DNA of 64,000 bases from Mycolicibacterium moriokaense (GCF_003201655.1 NZ_QJJU01000005.1:124001-188000); one strand, 5' to 3'. Shown: positions 41,416 through 53,269, counted from the stretch's first letter. Made by a program: numbers and translations. The notes: a model not told the origin generated them from the letters alone.

Positions 41416-43398
41416 GTGCCCGATCCAGCGACGTACCGACCCGCCCCCGGGTCGATTCCCATCGAGCCGGGCGTCTACCGGTTCCGGGATCCGCATGGCC
41501 GGGTGATCTACGTCGGTAAGGCCAAGAGCCTGCGCAGCAGGCTGAACTCCTACTTCGCCGACATAGCGAGCCTCGCACCGCGCACCAGGCAGATGGTGAT
41601 GGCCGCGGGCAGCGTCGAGTGGACGGTGGTCAACACCGAAGTCGAGGCGCTCCAGCTGGAGTACAACTGGATCAAGGAGTTCGACCCACGGTTCAACATC
41701 CGCTACCGCGACGACAAGTCGTATCCGGTGCTGGCAGTGACGTTGAACGAGGAGTATCCGCGGCTGATGGTCTACCGCGGGGCGAGACGCAAAGGTGTTC
41801 GCTATTTCGGGCCGTATTCGCATGCCTGGGCCATCCGCGAAACCCTCGACCTACTCACCCGGGTGTTCCCGGCCCGCACGTGTTCGGCGGGAGTATTCAA
41901 GCGGCACAGCCAAATTGGACGGCCATGCCTGCTCGGCTACATCGACAAGTGTTCGGCACCGTGCATCGACCGGGTCAGCGCAGACCAACATCGGCAGATC
42001 GTCAACGACTTCTGCGACTTCCTTGCCGGCAAGACGGACCGGTTGGCCCGCGATATGGAACAACAGATGAATCAGGCCGCCGCGGAGTTGGACTTCGAGC
42101 GGGCGGCCAGGTTGCGGGACAACATCTCTGCGCTGAAGCGCGCGCTGGAAAAGCAGGCCGTGGTGTTCGGCGACGGCACCGACGCCGACGTGGTGGCGTT
42201 CGCCGACGACGACCTGGAAGCCGCCGTGCAGGTGTTCCACGTACGCGGCGGACGGGTCCGCGGCCAGCGCGGCTGGATCGTCGAGAAGTCGGGTGAGCCA
42301 GGCGAATCCGACCAGGAACAACTCGTGGAGCAGTTCCTGACCCAGTTCTACGGCGATCAGGCCGAACTGAACGGGGCTGCAGACGAGTCGTTGAATCCGG
42401 TGCCGCGTCAGGTGCTGGTGCCGTGCCTCCCGGACAACGCCGACGAGTTGGCGACGTGGCTGTCGCAGCTGCGTGGTTCGCAGGTGTCGCTTCGGGTGGC
42501 GCAGCGTGGCGACAAGCGCGCGCTGGCCGAAACTGTGAGGCGCAACGCCCAGGACGCCCTGGCGCAGCACAAGCTCAAGCGCGCGGGCGACTTCACCGCG
42601 AGATCGGCTGCACTGCAAAGCATTCAGGATGCCCTTGGCCTTGCCGACGCGCCGCTGCGCATCGAGTGTGTGGACATCAGTCATGTGCAGGGCACCGATG
42701 TGGTGGCGTCGCTCGTGGTGTTCGAGGATGGGCTGCCACGCAAGTCGGATTACCGCCACTACGCGATCAGGGAAGCGGCAGGCGACGGCCGCTCCGATGA
42801 CGTGGCCTCGATCGCCGAGGTGACACGGCGACGGTTCCACCGGCACCTTCACGACATTCAACATCCGACTGAGCTTGCGCCAGAAGGAAAATCGCGGAAG
42901 TTCGCCTATCCGCCCAACCTGTTCGTCGTCGACGGCGGCGCCCCACAGGTGAATGCGGCCGCGGCGGCGCTCGACGAACTGGGCGTCACTGACGTCGCGG
43001 TGATCGGGCTGGCCAAACGGCTGGAGGAGGTCTGGGTGCCGTCTGAGCCGGACCCCATCATCATGCCGCGCAACAGCGAGGGCCTTTATCTGCTGCAGCG
43101 GGTGCGTGACGAAGCACACCGGTTCGCGATCACCTACCACCGCAGCAAGCGGTCCAAGAGGATGACGGCATCGGCGCTGGACTCGGTGCGCGGGCTGGGG
43201 GAACACCGGCGCAAGGCGCTGGTCACGCACTTCGGCTCACTGGCACGTCTGAAGCAGGCCAGTGTCGACGAGATCACGGCGGTCCCCGGGATCGGCGTCG
43301 CAACGGCAAGGGCGGTGCTCGAGGCGCTTGGCGTACCGCCCGATTCCGACGCGCCCGCTCCGGTTATCGGCAATGATCAGAGCAGAGCATCGGGATGA
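41416..43398 (+). CDS. uvrC: Excinuclease ABC subunit C
   Basis: UvrC makes both incisions in nucleotide excision repair. The 660-aa protein has the GIY-YIG nuclease at the N-terminus ([21 protein letters not shown]), the UvrB-binding UVR motif ([16 protein letters not shown]), the RNase H-like nuclease ([15 protein letters not shown] with its catalytic Asp, and [10 protein letters not shown]), and a C-terminal double helix-hairpin-helix ([13 protein letters not shown] and [16 protein letters not shown]). It overlaps rapZ by 4 nt. Confidence 0.96.
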   Translation: MPDPATYRPAPGSIPIEPGVYRFRDPHGRVIYVGKAKSLRSRLNSYFADIASLAPRTRQMVMAAGSVEWTVVNTEVEALQLEYNWIKEFDPRFNIRYRDDKSYPVLAVTLNEEYPRLMVYRGARRKGVRYFGPYSHAWAIRETLDLLTRVFPARTCSAGVFKRHSQIGRPCLLGYIDKCSAPCIDRVSADQHRQIVNDFCDFLAGKTDRLARDMEQQMNQAAAELDFERAARLRDNISALKRALEKQAVVFGDGTDADVVAFADDDLEAAVQVFHVRGGRVRGQRGWIVEKSGEPGESDQEQLVEQFLTQFYGDQAELNGAADESLNPVPRQVLVPCLPDNADELATWLSQLRGSQVSLRVAQRGDKRALAETVRRNAQDALAQHKLKRAGDFTARSAALQSIQDALGLADAPLRIECVDISHVQGTDVVASLVVFEDGLPRKSDYRHYAIREAAGDGRSDDVASIAEVTRRRFHRHLHDIQHPTELAPEGKSRKFAYPPNLFVVDGGAPQVNAAAAALDELGVTDVAVIGLAKRLEEVWVPSEPDPIIMPRNSEGLYLLQRVRDEAHRFAITYHRSKRSKRMTASALDSVRGLGEHRRKALVTHFGSLARLKQASVDEITAVPGIGVATARAVLEALGVPPDSDAPAPVIGNDQSRASG

Positions 43399-44318
43399 CA
43401 GAACATATGCATGAGGAACTGCGCGAGGACGCCGGCGACGACGACAGCGCCGAATCGGGCATCGATGTCGTCCTGGTCACCGGGCTGTCCGGCGCAGGGC
43501 GCGGCACGGCGGCGAAGGTATTGGAGGATCTCGGCTGGTATGTCGCCGACAACCTGCCGCCCGAGCTGATCGCCCAGATGGTGGAACTGGGTTTGGCGGC
43601 GGGTTCGCGCATCACCCAGCTCGCGGTGGTCATGGATGTCCGTTCGCGCGGTTTCACCGGCGATCTGGATTGGGTGCGCAACGATCTGGCCACCCGCAAC
43701 ATCACCCCCCGGGTGCTGTTCCTTGAGGCGTCCGACGACATCCTGGTGCGCCGCTATGAGCAGAACCGGCGCAGTCATCCATTGCAGGGCAATCAGACTC
43801 TGGCCGAAGGCATTACCGCGGAACGAACGATGCTGGCGCCGCTACGAGCCGTGGCGGATCTGGTGATCGATACGTCCACGCTCTCCGTGCCTGCGCTGCG
43901 CGAAAGCATCGAGCGCGCGTTCGGCAGCGAGACCATTGCGCACACCAATGTGACGGTCGAGTCGTTCGGGTACAAATACGGGCTGCCGATGGACGCCGAT
44001 ACGGTGATGGACGTGCGGTTCCTGCCCAACCCGCACTGGGTTGACGAGCTGCGACCGCATACGGGTCAACACCCGGCGGTGCGAGACTACGTGCTCGGTC
44101 AGCCGGGCGCCGCGGAATTTTTGGACACCTACCATCAGCTGCTGAGTGTCGTGATCGAAGGTTATCGCCGGGAAGGGAAGCGCTACATGACCGTTGCCAT
44201 CGGCTGCACCGGCGGCAAGCACCGCAGTGTCGCGATGGCCGAGGCGTTGGCGGCGCGGCTGGAGGGCGGGGCATCGCTCACGGTGCGGGTGCTGCACCGG
44301 GATCTGGGCCGCGAATGA
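43395..44318 (+). CDS. rapZ: RapZ/YvcJ-family nucleotide-binding protein (Rv1421-like)
   Basis: Members bind nucleotides and, in Enterobacteria, RNA. The 307-aa protein has the P-loop [12 protein letters not shown] (Arg replaces the usual Lys at one position), the switch [13 protein letters not shown] and the C-terminal [17 protein letters not shown] domain. The Arg in the P-loop is also found in M. tuberculosis. It sits in the conserved uvrC-rapZ-yvcK-whiA order with 4-nt overlaps. Its mycobacterial role is unclear; the E. coli small-RNA targets are absent here. Confidence 0.92.
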   Translation: MTEHMHEELREDAGDDDSAESGIDVVLVTGLSGAGRGTAAKVLEDLGWYVADNLPPELIAQMVELGLAAGSRITQLAVVMDVRSRGFTGDLDWVRNDLATRNITPRVLFLEASDDILVRRYEQNRRSHPLQGNQTLAEGITAERTMLAPLRAVADLVIDTSTLSVPALRESIERAFGSETIAHTNVTVESFGYKYGLPMDADTVMDVRFLPNPHWVDELRPHTGQHPAVRDYVLGQPGAAEFLDTYHQLLSVVIEGYRREGKRYMTVAIGCTGGKHRSVAMAEALAARLEGGASLTVRVLHRDLGRE

Positions 44319-45340
44319 GTCCACGGATCGTCGCACTCGGTGGCGGCCACGGGCTATACGCCACGCTGTCGGCCGCCCGCAGGCTAACCCCCCATGTCAC
44401 CGCGGTGGTCACGGTCGCCGACGACGGCGGCTCGTCGGGTCGGTTGCGCAGCGAGCTGGATGTGGTGCCTCCGGGAGATCTGCGAATGGCGTTGGCGGCG
44501 TTGGCATCTGACAGCCCGCAAGGCCGTCTCTGGGCCACGATCATCCAGCACCGGTTCGGCGGCAGCGGCGCGCTGGCGGGCCACCCGATCGGCAACCTGC
44601 TCCTCGCTGGTTTGAACGAGGTGCTTGCCGATCCGGTGGCGGCGCTCGACGAGCTGGGCCGCATCCTCGGCATCCATGGCCGGGTGTTGCCGATGTGCCC
44701 AATGGGATTGGGGATCGAGGCCGACGTTTGGGGCCTGGAATCGGATCCGCGGATGAGCCGGGTTATCCGCGGCCAGGTGGCCATCGCCACCACCGTCGGC
44801 AAGGTGCGGCGGGTGCGGCTGCTGCCGGGGGATCCGCCGGCCACTCGGCAGGCGGTGGACGCGATCATGGCAGCGGACCTGGTCGTGCTCGGGCCGGGAT
44901 CATGGTTCACCAGTGTCATCCCGCATGTCCTGGTCCCGCAGTTGGCGGCGGCGCTGCAGGCCACGACGGCCCGCCGTGCGTTGGTGCTGAACCTGGTGGC
45001 AGAGCCGGGGGAGACCGCGGAATTCTCGGCCGAACGGCATATTCATGTGCTCGCCCAGCACGCGCCGGAGTTCACCGTGCACGACATCATCGTCGACGCC
45101 ATCCGGGTGCCCAGCGAGCGTGAGCGCGAGCAGTTGTGCCGCGCCGCCAACCTCCTCAATGCCCAAGTTGAGTTTGCTGACGTGTCCAGACCTGGTACAC
45201 CTTTACATGACCCGGCGAGGTTGGCCGCGGCTCTGGAGGGTGTGCGTGTACGCGGGATGGCCCCGACTCCCAGCATCCAGGAGCCGACCGTGCCCACACC
45301 GACAGTGAACGGACCGAGAGGTGACGACCCGTGGCGATGA
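44315..45340 (+). CDS. yvcK: YvcK/CuvA-family protein (gluconeogenesis/cell-wall factor)
   Basis: The family binds UDP-sugars and links carbon metabolism to cell-wall synthesis; the mycobacterial protein is known as CuvA. The 341-aa sequence begins [20 protein letters not shown] and has the conserved [27 protein letters not shown] and [19 protein letters not shown]. All family blocks are present. It lies between rapZ and whiA with overlapping ends (4 nt and 10 nt). Confidence 0.94.
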   Translation: MSPRIVALGGGHGLYATLSAARRLTPHVTAVVTVADDGGSSGRLRSELDVVPPGDLRMALAALASDSPQGRLWATIIQHRFGGSGALAGHPIGNLLLAGLNEVLADPVAALDELGRILGIHGRVLPMCPMGLGIEADVWGLESDPRMSRVIRGQVAIATTVGKVRRVRLLPGDPPATRQAVDAIMAADLVVLGPGSWFTSVIPHVLVPQLAAALQATTARRALVLNLVAEPGETAEFSAERHIHVLAQHAPEFTVHDIIVDAIRVPSEREREQLCRAANLLNAQVEFADVSRPGTPLHDPARLAAALEGVRVRGMAPTPSIQEPTVPTPTVNGPRGDDPWR

Positions 45341-46314
45341 CGGCCGAGGTCAAAGACGAGCTGAGCCGACTGCTGGTCAATTCGGTGAGCGCCCGTCGTG
45401 CCGAGGTGGCGTCCTTGCTGCGCTTCGCAGGCGGCCTGCACATCGTGTCCGGTCGCGTGGTGGTCGAGGCCGAAGTCGACCTAGGGATCATCGCGAGGCG
45501 GCTGCGCAAGGACATCTACGACCTGTACGGCTACAACGCGGTGGTGCACGTGCTGTCGGCAAGCGGTATCCGCAAGAACACGCGCTACGTGGTGCGGGTG
45601 GCCAAGGACGGTGAGGCGCTGGCGCGCCAGACCGGACTGCTCGATCTGCGGGGCCGGCCGGTGCGAGGTCTGCCTGCACAGGTGGTCGGCGGCAGCGTCG
45701 CTGATGCCGAAGCCGCTTGGCGGGGAGCGTTTTTGGCGCATGGATCGCTGACCGAACCGGGCCGGTCGTCGGCGCTCGAGGTGAGTTGCCCTGGGCCGGA
45801 GGCGGCGCTGGCGCTCGTCGGTGCGGCGCGACGCCTCGGAGTCAGCGCGAAGGCTCGCGAGGTGCGTGGCGCCGACCGCGTGGTGGTGCGCGACGGGGAG
45901 GCCATCGGTGCGTTGCTGACGCGGATGGGCGCCCAGGACACCAGGCTCACGTGGGAAGAGCGCCGGATGCGCCGCGAGGTGCGGGCGACGGCCAACCGAT
46001 TGGCCAATTTCGACGACGCCAATCTGCGCCGATCGGCGCGGGCGGCGGTGGCAGCAGCGGCCAGGGTGGAGCGCGCGCTGCACATCCTCGGCGACACAGT
46101 GCCCGACCATCTGGCGGCCGCAGGCAAGTTGCGCGTCGAGCACCGGCAGGCGTCGCTGGAGGAGCTGGGCCGGCTGGCGGACCCGCCAATGACGAAAGAT
46201 GCTGTGGCAGGACGTATTCGGCGGCTGCTGTCCATGGCCGACCGCAAGGCCAAGCAGGAGGGCATCCCCGACACCGAGTCCGCGGTGACGCCCGACCTGC
46301 TTGAAGACGCCTAG
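45331..46314 (+). CDS. whiA: Sporulation-type transcription regulator WhiA
   Basis: WhiA pairs an N-terminal LAGLIDADG-like domain (about 10-210) with a C-terminal helix-turn-helix ([25 protein letters not shown]). The 327-aa protein is nearly identical in the family blocks [34 protein letters not shown] and [21 protein letters not shown]. Start is GTG 45331 or ATG 45337. In Actinobacteria it controls division genes with WhiB. It converges 3 nt from the FNPQPDPPG gene. Confidence 0.95.
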   Translation: MAMTAEVKDELSRLLVNSVSARRAEVASLLRFAGGLHIVSGRVVVEAEVDLGIIARRLRKDIYDLYGYNAVVHVLSASGIRKNTRYVVRVAKDGEALARQTGLLDLRGRPVRGLPAQVVGGSVADAEAAWRGAFLAHGSLTEPGRSSALEVSCPGPEAALALVGAARRLGVSAKAREVRGADRVVVRDGEAIGALLTRMGAQDTRLTWEERRMRREVRATANRLANFDDANLRRSARAAVAAAARVERALHILGDTVPDHLAAAGKLRVEHRQASLEELGRLADPPMTKDAVAGRIRRLLSMADRKAKQEGIPDTESAVTPDLLEDA

Positions 46315-46316
46315 CC

Positions 46317-46547
46317 TTAGCCGCGCTGAACGGCCGGGGCCGGGAGGCCGGGCGGGTCTGGCTGCGGGTTGAAGCCGTGGATCTCGCCCGGATTGACCGG
46401 GTGGGTGGACGCCACCTTGCCCGGCGGGTCCGGCTGCGGGTTGAACGCCTGGGCGGTGCCCATGCTCAGCCCCAGCCCGGCCAGTGCAACGGCGCCGGAC
46501 AGCAGCGACCCGGCGATGATCCTCTTCACGCTGTATGTGGTGCTCAT
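46317..46547 (-). CDS. Small secreted protein with two FNPQPDPPG repeats
   Basis: The 76-aa precursor has a signal peptide (RIIAGSLLSGAVALAGLGLS, cleaved after TAQA). The mature part contains two copies of FNPQPDPPG about 20 residues apart, linked by KVASTHPVNPGEIHG. AAGGAG 5 nt before the ATG decides the start. This repeat is recurrent in short exported mycobacterial proteins whose function is unknown to me. Confidence 0.82.
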   Translation of the reverse strand: MSTTYSVKRIIAGSLLSGAVALAGLGLSMGTAQAFNPQPDPPGKVASTHPVNPGEIHGFNPQPDPPGLPAPAVQRG

Positions 46548-46668
46548 GATTCTCCTTGAGTGCGAAGTCCCCCCGGTGGTCCCGGATTGCGCTTCAGCAT
46601 CTGAGGTGGGCCTTGGAGGATTCTTGGCGGCGCCGGTCGATCCCCGCGCGGAGACCCAATAGTGGGTC

Positions 46669-46674
46669 TAACTT
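46669..46674 (+). promoter_or_regulatory. -10 hexamer of the nitrilase-family gene
   Basis: TAACTT lies exactly 6 nt before the ATG at 46681. Confidence 0.5.
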
Positions 46675-46680
46675 GGTCGA

Positions 46681-47556
46681 ATGGGTCGCACGCTGTTGGT
46701 TGCCCTCGCGCAGTACCCGCCGATCACGGGTGCCGATCCCGTCGGTCAGCTGCAGGCGCAAGCGGCGGAAATCCAAAGGGAATCAACCGATCTCGGGCTG
46801 CTTGTCTTTCCAGAGGTTCACTTGTGCGGTGACTGTGACACCGCAGCCGACGGCAACGAATGGCTGCGCTCCGCGGCCGAACCTCTTGACGGCCCTCGTA
46901 TGCAGGCGCTGGGGGAGCTGGCGGCGGCACTTGGGTTGTGGCTGATTCCTGGGTCGGTGCCCGAGCTCGGCGACGGCGGACACGTCTACAACACGCAGGT
47001 GGTTTTCGACCCCAGCGGCAATCTCGTCGCGAGCTACCGCAAGGTGTTTCCGTGGCGGCCCTACGAGGCCTGGTCGTCAGGACACGAGTTCGAGGTGTTC
47101 GACATGCCGGGGACGGGCCGCGGCGGGCTGTCGATCTGCTACGACGCCTGGTTCCCCGAATCCACCCGCAGCGTGGCCTGGCTCGGCGCTGAGTTCGTCG
47201 TCAACGTGGTCAAGACCATCGGCGCCGACCGCAAGCAGGAGCGAGTGCTCGCGCAGGCGAACGCGATCGTCAACCAGGTGTTCATGCTGAGCGTCAACGC
47301 CGCAGGCCCGATCGGCGCAGGCGGATCGATCGTCTGCGATCCGGAGGGGACGGTCATCGCCGATTTGCCCACCGCCGATCCGGGGCTGATTCGCGTCGAA
47401 GTTGACCTCGACGCGGTGACCCGGGTGCGCGAGGTGGGCACGGAAGGGTTCAACCGGATGTGGTCGCAGATGGCGCCCAACGATCCGGTGATCGACCTAC
47501 CGATCTACCAGGGCCGGATCGATCCGACCCGGTGGCAACCGAGAGGAGCGCCATGA
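46681..47556 (+). CDS. Carbon-nitrogen hydrolase (nitrilase superfamily)
   Basis: The 291-aa protein has the full Glu-Lys-Cys triad: LLVFPEVHLCGD (Glu), SYRKVFPWRP (Lys) and GGLSICYDAWFPE (Cys). It should hydrolyse an amide or a carbamoyl/nitrile C-N bond in the cytoplasm. The exact class cannot be told from sequence; amidase or carbamoylase is more likely than true nitrilase. Its last codons overlap the APC permease gene by 4 nt, so uptake and hydrolysis of one compound are probably linked. Confidence 0.87.
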   Translation: MGRTLLVALAQYPPITGADPVGQLQAQAAEIQRESTDLGLLVFPEVHLCGDCDTAADGNEWLRSAAEPLDGPRMQALGELAAALGLWLIPGSVPELGDGGHVYNTQVVFDPSGNLVASYRKVFPWRPYEAWSSGHEFEVFDMPGTGRGGLSICYDAWFPESTRSVAWLGAEFVVNVVKTIGADRKQERVLAQANAIVNQVFMLSVNAAGPIGAGGSIVCDPEGTVIADLPTADPGLIRVEVDLDAVTRVREVGTEGFNRMWSQMAPNDPVIDLPIYQGRIDPTRWQPRGAP

Positions 47557-48905
47557 CAGTCAGCGAGGACCACGGGAAGCAGGCACATCACGGCACGCTG
47601 CAAAAGCAGCTGCACCTGCGGTCCCTGGTGCTGTTCGGGCTCGCCTACATGACGCCGATCATCGTCCTCGGCATCTTCGGCGTCATCGCCGAGCTGTCCG
47701 ACGGCGGCAGCGCGGGCTCGTATCTGATTGCCACCGTGGCGATGCTGTTCACCGCGCTGAGTTACGGCTTGATGGCCAAGCACTTCCCTGTCGCCGGTTC
47801 GGCCTACACGTACGTTCGGAAGGCGCTCGATTCGCGGCTGGGATTCGTTGTGGGATGGGCGATTCTGCTTGATTACCTCTTCCTGCCACTGGTCATCTGG
47901 CTGATCGGCGGATCCTATTTGCAGGGCCAGTTCCCGAGTGTGCCGTTCTTCGTCTGGATCGTGTCCTTCATCGTGATCACATCCGCGCTCAACGTGATCG
48001 GGCTGAAGGTGGCCGACCGCGCCAACTTCGCGCTGATGACCGTGCAGCTGCTGATCCTGGCGCTATTCGTGATTCTGTCGATCACGCACCTGGTCAGCGG
48101 GTCGCAGTCGCTCGTTTCCACCACGCCGTTCACGGGCGGCAGCGGCTTCTCCGCCCTGGCGGCCGGTGCCGCGGTCGCGGCGTACTCGTTCCTCGGATTC
48201 GACGCCATCAGCACGCTGACCGAGGAGACTCACGACGCCGAGCGCAATGTGCCGCGCGCCATCGTGCTGGTCGCCTTGATCGGCGGTGGAATCTTCATCG
48301 TGGTGACTTACTTCGTCACGCTGGTGTCGCCCGGCGGAACATTCGACAACTCGGCCTCGCTGGCCTCTGATATCGCAAAAACCATCGGCGGCAGCCTTTT
48401 CGGCGCGGTCTTCCTGACCGGGTTGATCGTCGGTCAGTTCGCCTCGGGCCTGGCCGCCCAGGCGGCGGTGTCACGATTGCTGTACGCGATGGGTCGCGAC
48501 CGGGTCCTTCCGGAGGGCGCATTCGGCTGGCTATCGGAGCGATTCAACACCCCGGTCTTCAACATCGCGTTGTGCGGCGTGATCGGGTTGGCGGCCATCT
48601 TCCTGGACGTCGCCACCTCAACGTCGTTCATCAACTTCGGCGCGTTCACCGCGTTCACGTTCGTCAACCTTGCGGTGATCGCCTACTTCCTGCGCCACCG
48701 CGATGAACACCTCAGCCCGTGGCGGTACATCCTGCTGCCTGCGCTCGGCGCGGCCATCGACATCTACCTGCTGACGGAGTTGGACTCCAAGGCGCTGATC
48801 CTCGGGCTGAGCTGGCTGGGCATCGGGGTCGTGTACCTGTTGGTTCTCACCCGCGGGCTGACCAAGGAGCCGCCGGAGATGACGGCGATCGCCGAGGCCG
48901 AGTAA
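47553..48905 (+). CDS. APC-family amino acid/polyamine permease
   Basis: A 450-aa transporter with about 12 helices. Helix 1 carries the unwound substrate site GLAYMTPIIVLGIFG, and later blocks include YSFLGFDAISTLTEETHDAERNVPRAI, typical of the APC superfamily near PuuP-like polyamine and amino acid importers. The ATG at 47553 overlaps the preceding hydrolase stop; the longer frame lies in that gene. The substrate is probably the one the hydrolase acts on. Confidence 0.88.
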   Translation: MTVSEDHGKQAHHGTLQKQLHLRSLVLFGLAYMTPIIVLGIFGVIAELSDGGSAGSYLIATVAMLFTALSYGLMAKHFPVAGSAYTYVRKALDSRLGFVVGWAILLDYLFLPLVIWLIGGSYLQGQFPSVPFFVWIVSFIVITSALNVIGLKVADRANFALMTVQLLILALFVILSITHLVSGSQSLVSTTPFTGGSGFSALAAGAAVAAYSFLGFDAISTLTEETHDAERNVPRAIVLVALIGGGIFIVVTYFVTLVSPGGTFDNSASLASDIAKTIGGSLFGAVFLTGLIVGQFASGLAAQAAVSRLLYAMGRDRVLPEGAFGWLSERFNTPVFNIALCGVIGLAAIFLDVATSTSFINFGAFTAFTFVNLAVIAYFLRHRDEHLSPWRYILLPALGAAIDIYLLTELDSKALILGLSWLGIGVVYLLVLTRGLTKEPPEMTAIAEAE

Positions 48906-48998
48906 CTGTCGGTCGTCGCGGCATCGCTCGAAATTGCACTCAGGGTCGTGATCTCGATTCGACCACGACCGTCTATGCAAACTTCGGAAGGCCGGACC

Positions 48999-49004
48999 TA
49001 CGGT
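48999..49004 (+). promoter_or_regulatory. -10 hexamer of the solute-binding-domain gene
   Basis: TACGGT lies 6 nt before the ATG at 49011, which also supports that start. Confidence 0.45.
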
Positions 49005-49010
49005 GATCCC

Positions 49011-49721
49011 ATGGAGACGTTGAAAGTCGGTGCGGCGTTTCCCGATCCGCCGTTCAACGGGATGCCCGACGGCGGCCTCGACATCGACCTGATGACCGCG
49101 ATCGCTCAATCACTCAACACCACAGTCGAATTCATCCCGTACGTTGGGACCGACTTCAACGGCATCTTCGACGCGCTCAACGCCGGCGCGTACGACTGCG
49201 TCGCCGCCGGCACCACCGTCACACCCGAACGCGAAACCAGGGCGCAGTTCGTCTCGCCTTACCTCATCTCCGGACAATCGCTCGCCGTCGACACCGTCCG
49301 GCTGCCGCACGTGAAGTCCATCGACGACCTCACGGGCCTCACCGTCGGCGTGCAGCAGGGCAACACCAGCCAGCCCATCGCCGACCGCCTCGTTGCCGAA
49401 GGCAAAGCCGCGAATGTCCGCGTCTACGACTACGGCACCATCCGCACCGCGCTGACCGACCTCACTACCGGTGCATGCGATGCGTTCATGAAGCTCGCGC
49501 CGGTGCTCACAGAACTCGTCAAGCCGGTGCCTGGCGTGGAGGTCGTACAGCGGGGGATCTCCGTCGAGAGGATCGCCATCGCCGTCCGGATCGCTGATCA
49601 GGGACTTCTCCGTCACATCGCGGCAGCTCAGGAAGAGCTGGACCAGAGCGGAATGTTGCAACAGATGCGACTGAAATGGCTGGGCGACGGCGCCCTCGAA
49701 CAGAGCGTGGCCATGCGTTGA
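49011..49721 (+). CDS. Family 3 solute-binding-domain protein without signal peptide
   Basis: The 236-aa product reads METLKVGAAFPDPPFNGMPD, GLDIDLMTAIAQSLNTTVEF, LNAGAYDCVAAGTTVTPER and LTGLTVGVQQGNTSQPIADRL, the pattern of amino-acid-binding (SBP_bac_3) proteins. No signal peptide, lipobox or membrane helix precedes it, so it should stay in the cytoplasm or be released by an unknown route. No ABC permease or ATPase lies beside it. It may bind an amino-acid-like ligand as a sensor, or be an enzyme of cyclohexadienyl-dehydratase type. Confidence 0.82.
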   Translation: METLKVGAAFPDPPFNGMPDGGLDIDLMTAIAQSLNTTVEFIPYVGTDFNGIFDALNAGAYDCVAAGTTVTPERETRAQFVSPYLISGQSLAVDTVRLPHVKSIDDLTGLTVGVQQGNTSQPIADRLVAEGKAANVRVYDYGTIRTALTDLTTGACDAFMKLAPVLTELVKPVPGVEVVQRGISVERIAIAVRIADQGLLRHIAAAQEELDQSGMLQQMRLKWLGDGALEQSVAMR

Positions 49722-49752
49722 ACCAGCCCGCGCGTGGCGCGTATCACACCAC

Positions 49753-49758
49753 TAGGCT
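49753..49758 (+). promoter_or_regulatory. Candidate -10 of gap
   Basis: TAGGCT lies 36 nt before the gap GTG and would give a leader of about 30 nt with GGGAGAG as ribosome binding site. Confidence 0.4.
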
Positions 49759-49782
49759 GGGCGCGAGCAACAAGGCGACTAA

Positions 49783-50817
<1,035 letters not shown>

Positions 50818-50819
50818 TC

Positions 50820-52043
50820 GTGGCTTCAGATTCTATCAAGACCCTCTCCGACCTACTGGCAGAAGGGGTTTCGGGTCGGGGCGTGCTGGTCCGCTCGGAC
50901 CTGAACGTCCCGCTCGACGACGGCGGCAACATCACCGATCCCGGACGCATCATCGCGTCGGTGCCAACCCTTAAGGCGCTGTCCGACGCCGGGGCAAAGG
51001 TCGTCGTCATCGCTCACCTCGGCAGGCCGAAGGACGGCCCTGACCCGAAGTTCTCGCTCGCCCCTGTCGCCACGGCGCTGGGGGAGCAGCTCGGCCGCCA
51101 CGTCCAGCTGGCTGGCGACGTCGTCGGCTCCGACGCGTTGGCGCGCGCTGAGGGGCTGACTGACGGCGACGTCCTGCTGTTGGAGAACATTCGCTTCGAC
51201 CCTCGGGAGACCAGCAAGGACGACGCGCAACGTCTGGCGCTTGCCGAGCAGCTGGTCGAATTGGTCGGAGACGACGGCGCTTTCGTGTCCGACGGCTTCG
51301 GGGTGGTGCACCGCAAGCAGGCGTCGGTCTACGACGTCGCCACGCTGCTGCCGCACTACGCGGGAACGCTGGTGGCCGCCGAGATCAAAGTCCTTGAACA
51401 GCTGACCAGTTCGACTGAGCGACCATACGCGGTCGTGCTTGGCGGCTCCAAGGTTTCGGACAAGCTGGCGGTCATCGAAAATCTGGCCACCAAAGCCGAC
51501 AGCCTGGTGATCGGTGGCGGCATGTGCTTCACCTTCCTTGCATCGCAAGGTGTTTCGGTGGGCAACTCGCTTCTCGAAGAGAGCATGATCGACACCTGTA
51601 GCAAGCTGCTCGACGACTACGGCGATGTGATCCACGTGCCAGTCGACATCGTCGCGGCCGACGAGTTCAAAGCTGATTCGCCGTCGGAGACCGTTGCGGC
51701 CGACCGCATTTCGGACGGCAAGATGGGTCTGGACATCGGGCCCGGTTCGATAGAGCGGTTCACCGCGCTTCTGTCCAACGCCAAGACGATCTTCTGGAAC
51801 GGCCCGATGGGCGTCTTCGAGTTCCCCGCCTTCGCGGCGGGCACCAAGGGTGTCGCGGAGGCCATCATCGCCGCGACGGCCAAGGGTGCGTTCAGCGTCG
51901 TCGGCGGCGGCGACTCGGCCGCGGCGGTCCGGCAGCTCGGTCTTCCCGAGGACGGCTTCTCTCACATTTCCACCGGCGGCGGGGCCTCCCTGGAATACCT
52001 TGAGGGCAAGACGCTCCCCGGTATTGAAGTCCTGAGCACCTAA
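50820..52043 (+). CDS. pgk: Phosphoglycerate kinase
   Basis: PGK makes ATP from 1,3-bisphosphoglycerate. The 407-aa protein has [26 protein letters not shown], the hinge and nucleotide blocks [33 protein letters not shown] and [11 protein letters not shown]. The GTG at 50820 is 2 nt after the gap stop and starts the family homology; the open frame back to 50268 lies inside gap. No other start is supported. Confidence 0.97.
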   Translation: MASDSIKTLSDLLAEGVSGRGVLVRSDLNVPLDDGGNITDPGRIIASVPTLKALSDAGAKVVVIAHLGRPKDGPDPKFSLAPVATALGEQLGRHVQLAGDVVGSDALARAEGLTDGDVLLLENIRFDPRETSKDDAQRLALAEQLVELVGDDGAFVSDGFGVVHRKQASVYDVATLLPHYAGTLVAAEIKVLEQLTSSTERPYAVVLGGSKVSDKLAVIENLATKADSLVIGGGMCFTFLASQGVSVGNSLLEESMIDTCSKLLDDYGDVIHVPVDIVAADEFKADSPSETVAADRISDGKMGLDIGPGSIERFTALLSNAKTIFWNGPMGVFEFPAFAAGTKGVAEAIIAATAKGAFSVVGGGDSAAAVRQLGLPEDGFSHISTGGGASLEYLEGKTLPGIEVLST

Positions 52044-52056
52044 GAAAGGCACAAAC

Positions 52057-52842
52057 GTGTCCCGCAAGCCGCTGATCGCCGGCAACTGGAAGATGAACCT
52101 CAACCACTTCGAGGCGATCGCACTGGTCCAGAAGATCGCGTTCTCGCTGCCGGATAAATACTTCGACAAGGTCGATGTCGCGGTGCTGCCGCCGTTCACC
52201 GATCTGCGCAGCGTGCAGACCCTGGTCGACGGGGACAAGCTGCGGCTCACCTACGGCGCCCAGGACGTTTCGCAGCACGACTCCGGCGCATACACCGGCG
52301 AGATCAGCGGCGCATTCCTGGCGAAGCTGGGCTGCACGTACGCCGTCGTCGGCCACTCGGAGCGGCGCACTTACCACCACGAGGACGATGCGCTCGTCGC
52401 CACCAAGGCCGCTGCCGCGTTCAAGCACGGCCTCACGCCGATCGTGTGCATGGGTGAGCACCTCGAGATCCGCGAGGCAGGCAACCATGTCGAGCACTGT
52501 GTGACGCAGCTCCGCGGCTCGCTGGCCGGGCTGTCCGCCGAGCAGATCGGCAACTCCGTGATCGCTTACGAGCCGGTGTGGGCGATCGGCACCGGCCGGG
52601 TGGCCAGCGCCACCGACGCGCAAGAGGTCTGCAAGGCCGTCCGCGACGAGCTGGGCAAGCTGGCGTCACCGCAGCTGGCGGCCGGGGTTCGGGTGCTCTA
52701 CGGCGGCTCGGTCAACGCCAAGAACGTCGGCGAAATCGTGGCGCAGGAGGACGTGGACGGCGCGCTGGTAGGCGGGGCGTCGCTGGACGCCGAGCAGTTC
52801 GCCACGCTGTCGGCCATCGCCGCCGGTGGCCCCCTGCCCTGA
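52057..52842 (+). CDS. tpiA: Triosephosphate isomerase
   Basis: TpiA interconverts the triose phosphates. The 261-aa barrel has the catalytic Lys in [10 protein letters not shown], His in [10 protein letters not shown], Glu in [13 protein letters not shown], and the phosphate loop RVLYGGSV. The GTG at 52057 follows AGAAAGG and lies 13 nt after pgk. Residue spacing and length fit the actinobacterial enzyme. Confidence 0.97.
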   Translation: MSRKPLIAGNWKMNLNHFEAIALVQKIAFSLPDKYFDKVDVAVLPPFTDLRSVQTLVDGDKLRLTYGAQDVSQHDSGAYTGEISGAFLAKLGCTYAVVGHSERRTYHHEDDALVATKAAAAFKHGLTPIVCMGEHLEIREAGNHVEHCVTQLRGSLAGLSAEQIGNSVIAYEPVWAIGTGRVASATDAQEVCKAVRDELGKLASPQLAAGVRVLYGGSVNAKNVGEIVAQEDVDGALVGGASLDAEQFATLSAIAAGGPLP

Positions 52843-52873
52843 GCAGGCCGCATAAGCCTGTAATCTGGCGGCC

Positions 52874-53107
52874 ATGGAATTGGCTCTGCAGATCACCCTG
52901 ATCGTGACCAGTCTGCTGGTCGTGCTCCTGGTGCTGCTGCACCGGGCAAAGGGTGGCGGCCTGTCCACCCTGTTCGGCGGCGGTGTTCAGTCCAGCCTCT
53001 CCGGGTCGACCGTCGTCGAGAAGAACCTCGACCGGCTGACACTATTCGTCGTCGGCATCTGGCTGGTGTCGATCATCGGCGTCGCCCTGCTGATCAAATA
53101 CACCTGA
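52874..53107 (+). CDS. secG: Protein-export membrane protein SecG
   Basis: SecG is a small subunit of the SecYEG translocon. The 77-aa protein has two membrane helices (about 3-22 and 53-75) separated by the conserved cytoplasmic loop HRAKGGGLSTLFGGGVQSSLSGSTVVEKNLDRLT. It lies 31 nt after tpiA, a frequent arrangement in Actinobacteria. The start is the ATG at 52874, just after a short spacer with CTGGCGGCC. Confidence 0.95.
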   Translation: MELALQITLIVTSLLVVLLVLLHRAKGGGLSTLFGGGVQSSLSGSTVVEKNLDRLTLFVVGIWLVSIIGVALLIKYT

Positions 53108-53194
53108 CGCGGGTATGACCGCGCCCCAGCACCGCTGTTCACCTTGAGCCGCGGTTCGCTGGGCCCACCGCCGCAGCGCTACAACGGACTTGCG

Positions 53195-53225
53195 GCGACG
53201 ATAGCGATTGTCGTCGCTATGTCGC
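53195..53225. repeat. Hairpin between secG and the MspA-like gene
   Basis: ATAGCGA (53201-53207) pairs with TCGCTAT (53214-53220), and GCGAC (53195-53199) with GTCGC (53221-53225), leaving one bulged G and a 6-nt loop. It lies 45 nt before the -10 of the MspA-like gene and 90 nt after secG. It may be a terminator or an operator; there is no T-run. Confidence 0.5.
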
Positions 53226-53269
53226 GCTGACAGCGGATTCAGTGCGACGAACCACTCAGCGGCAACCCA

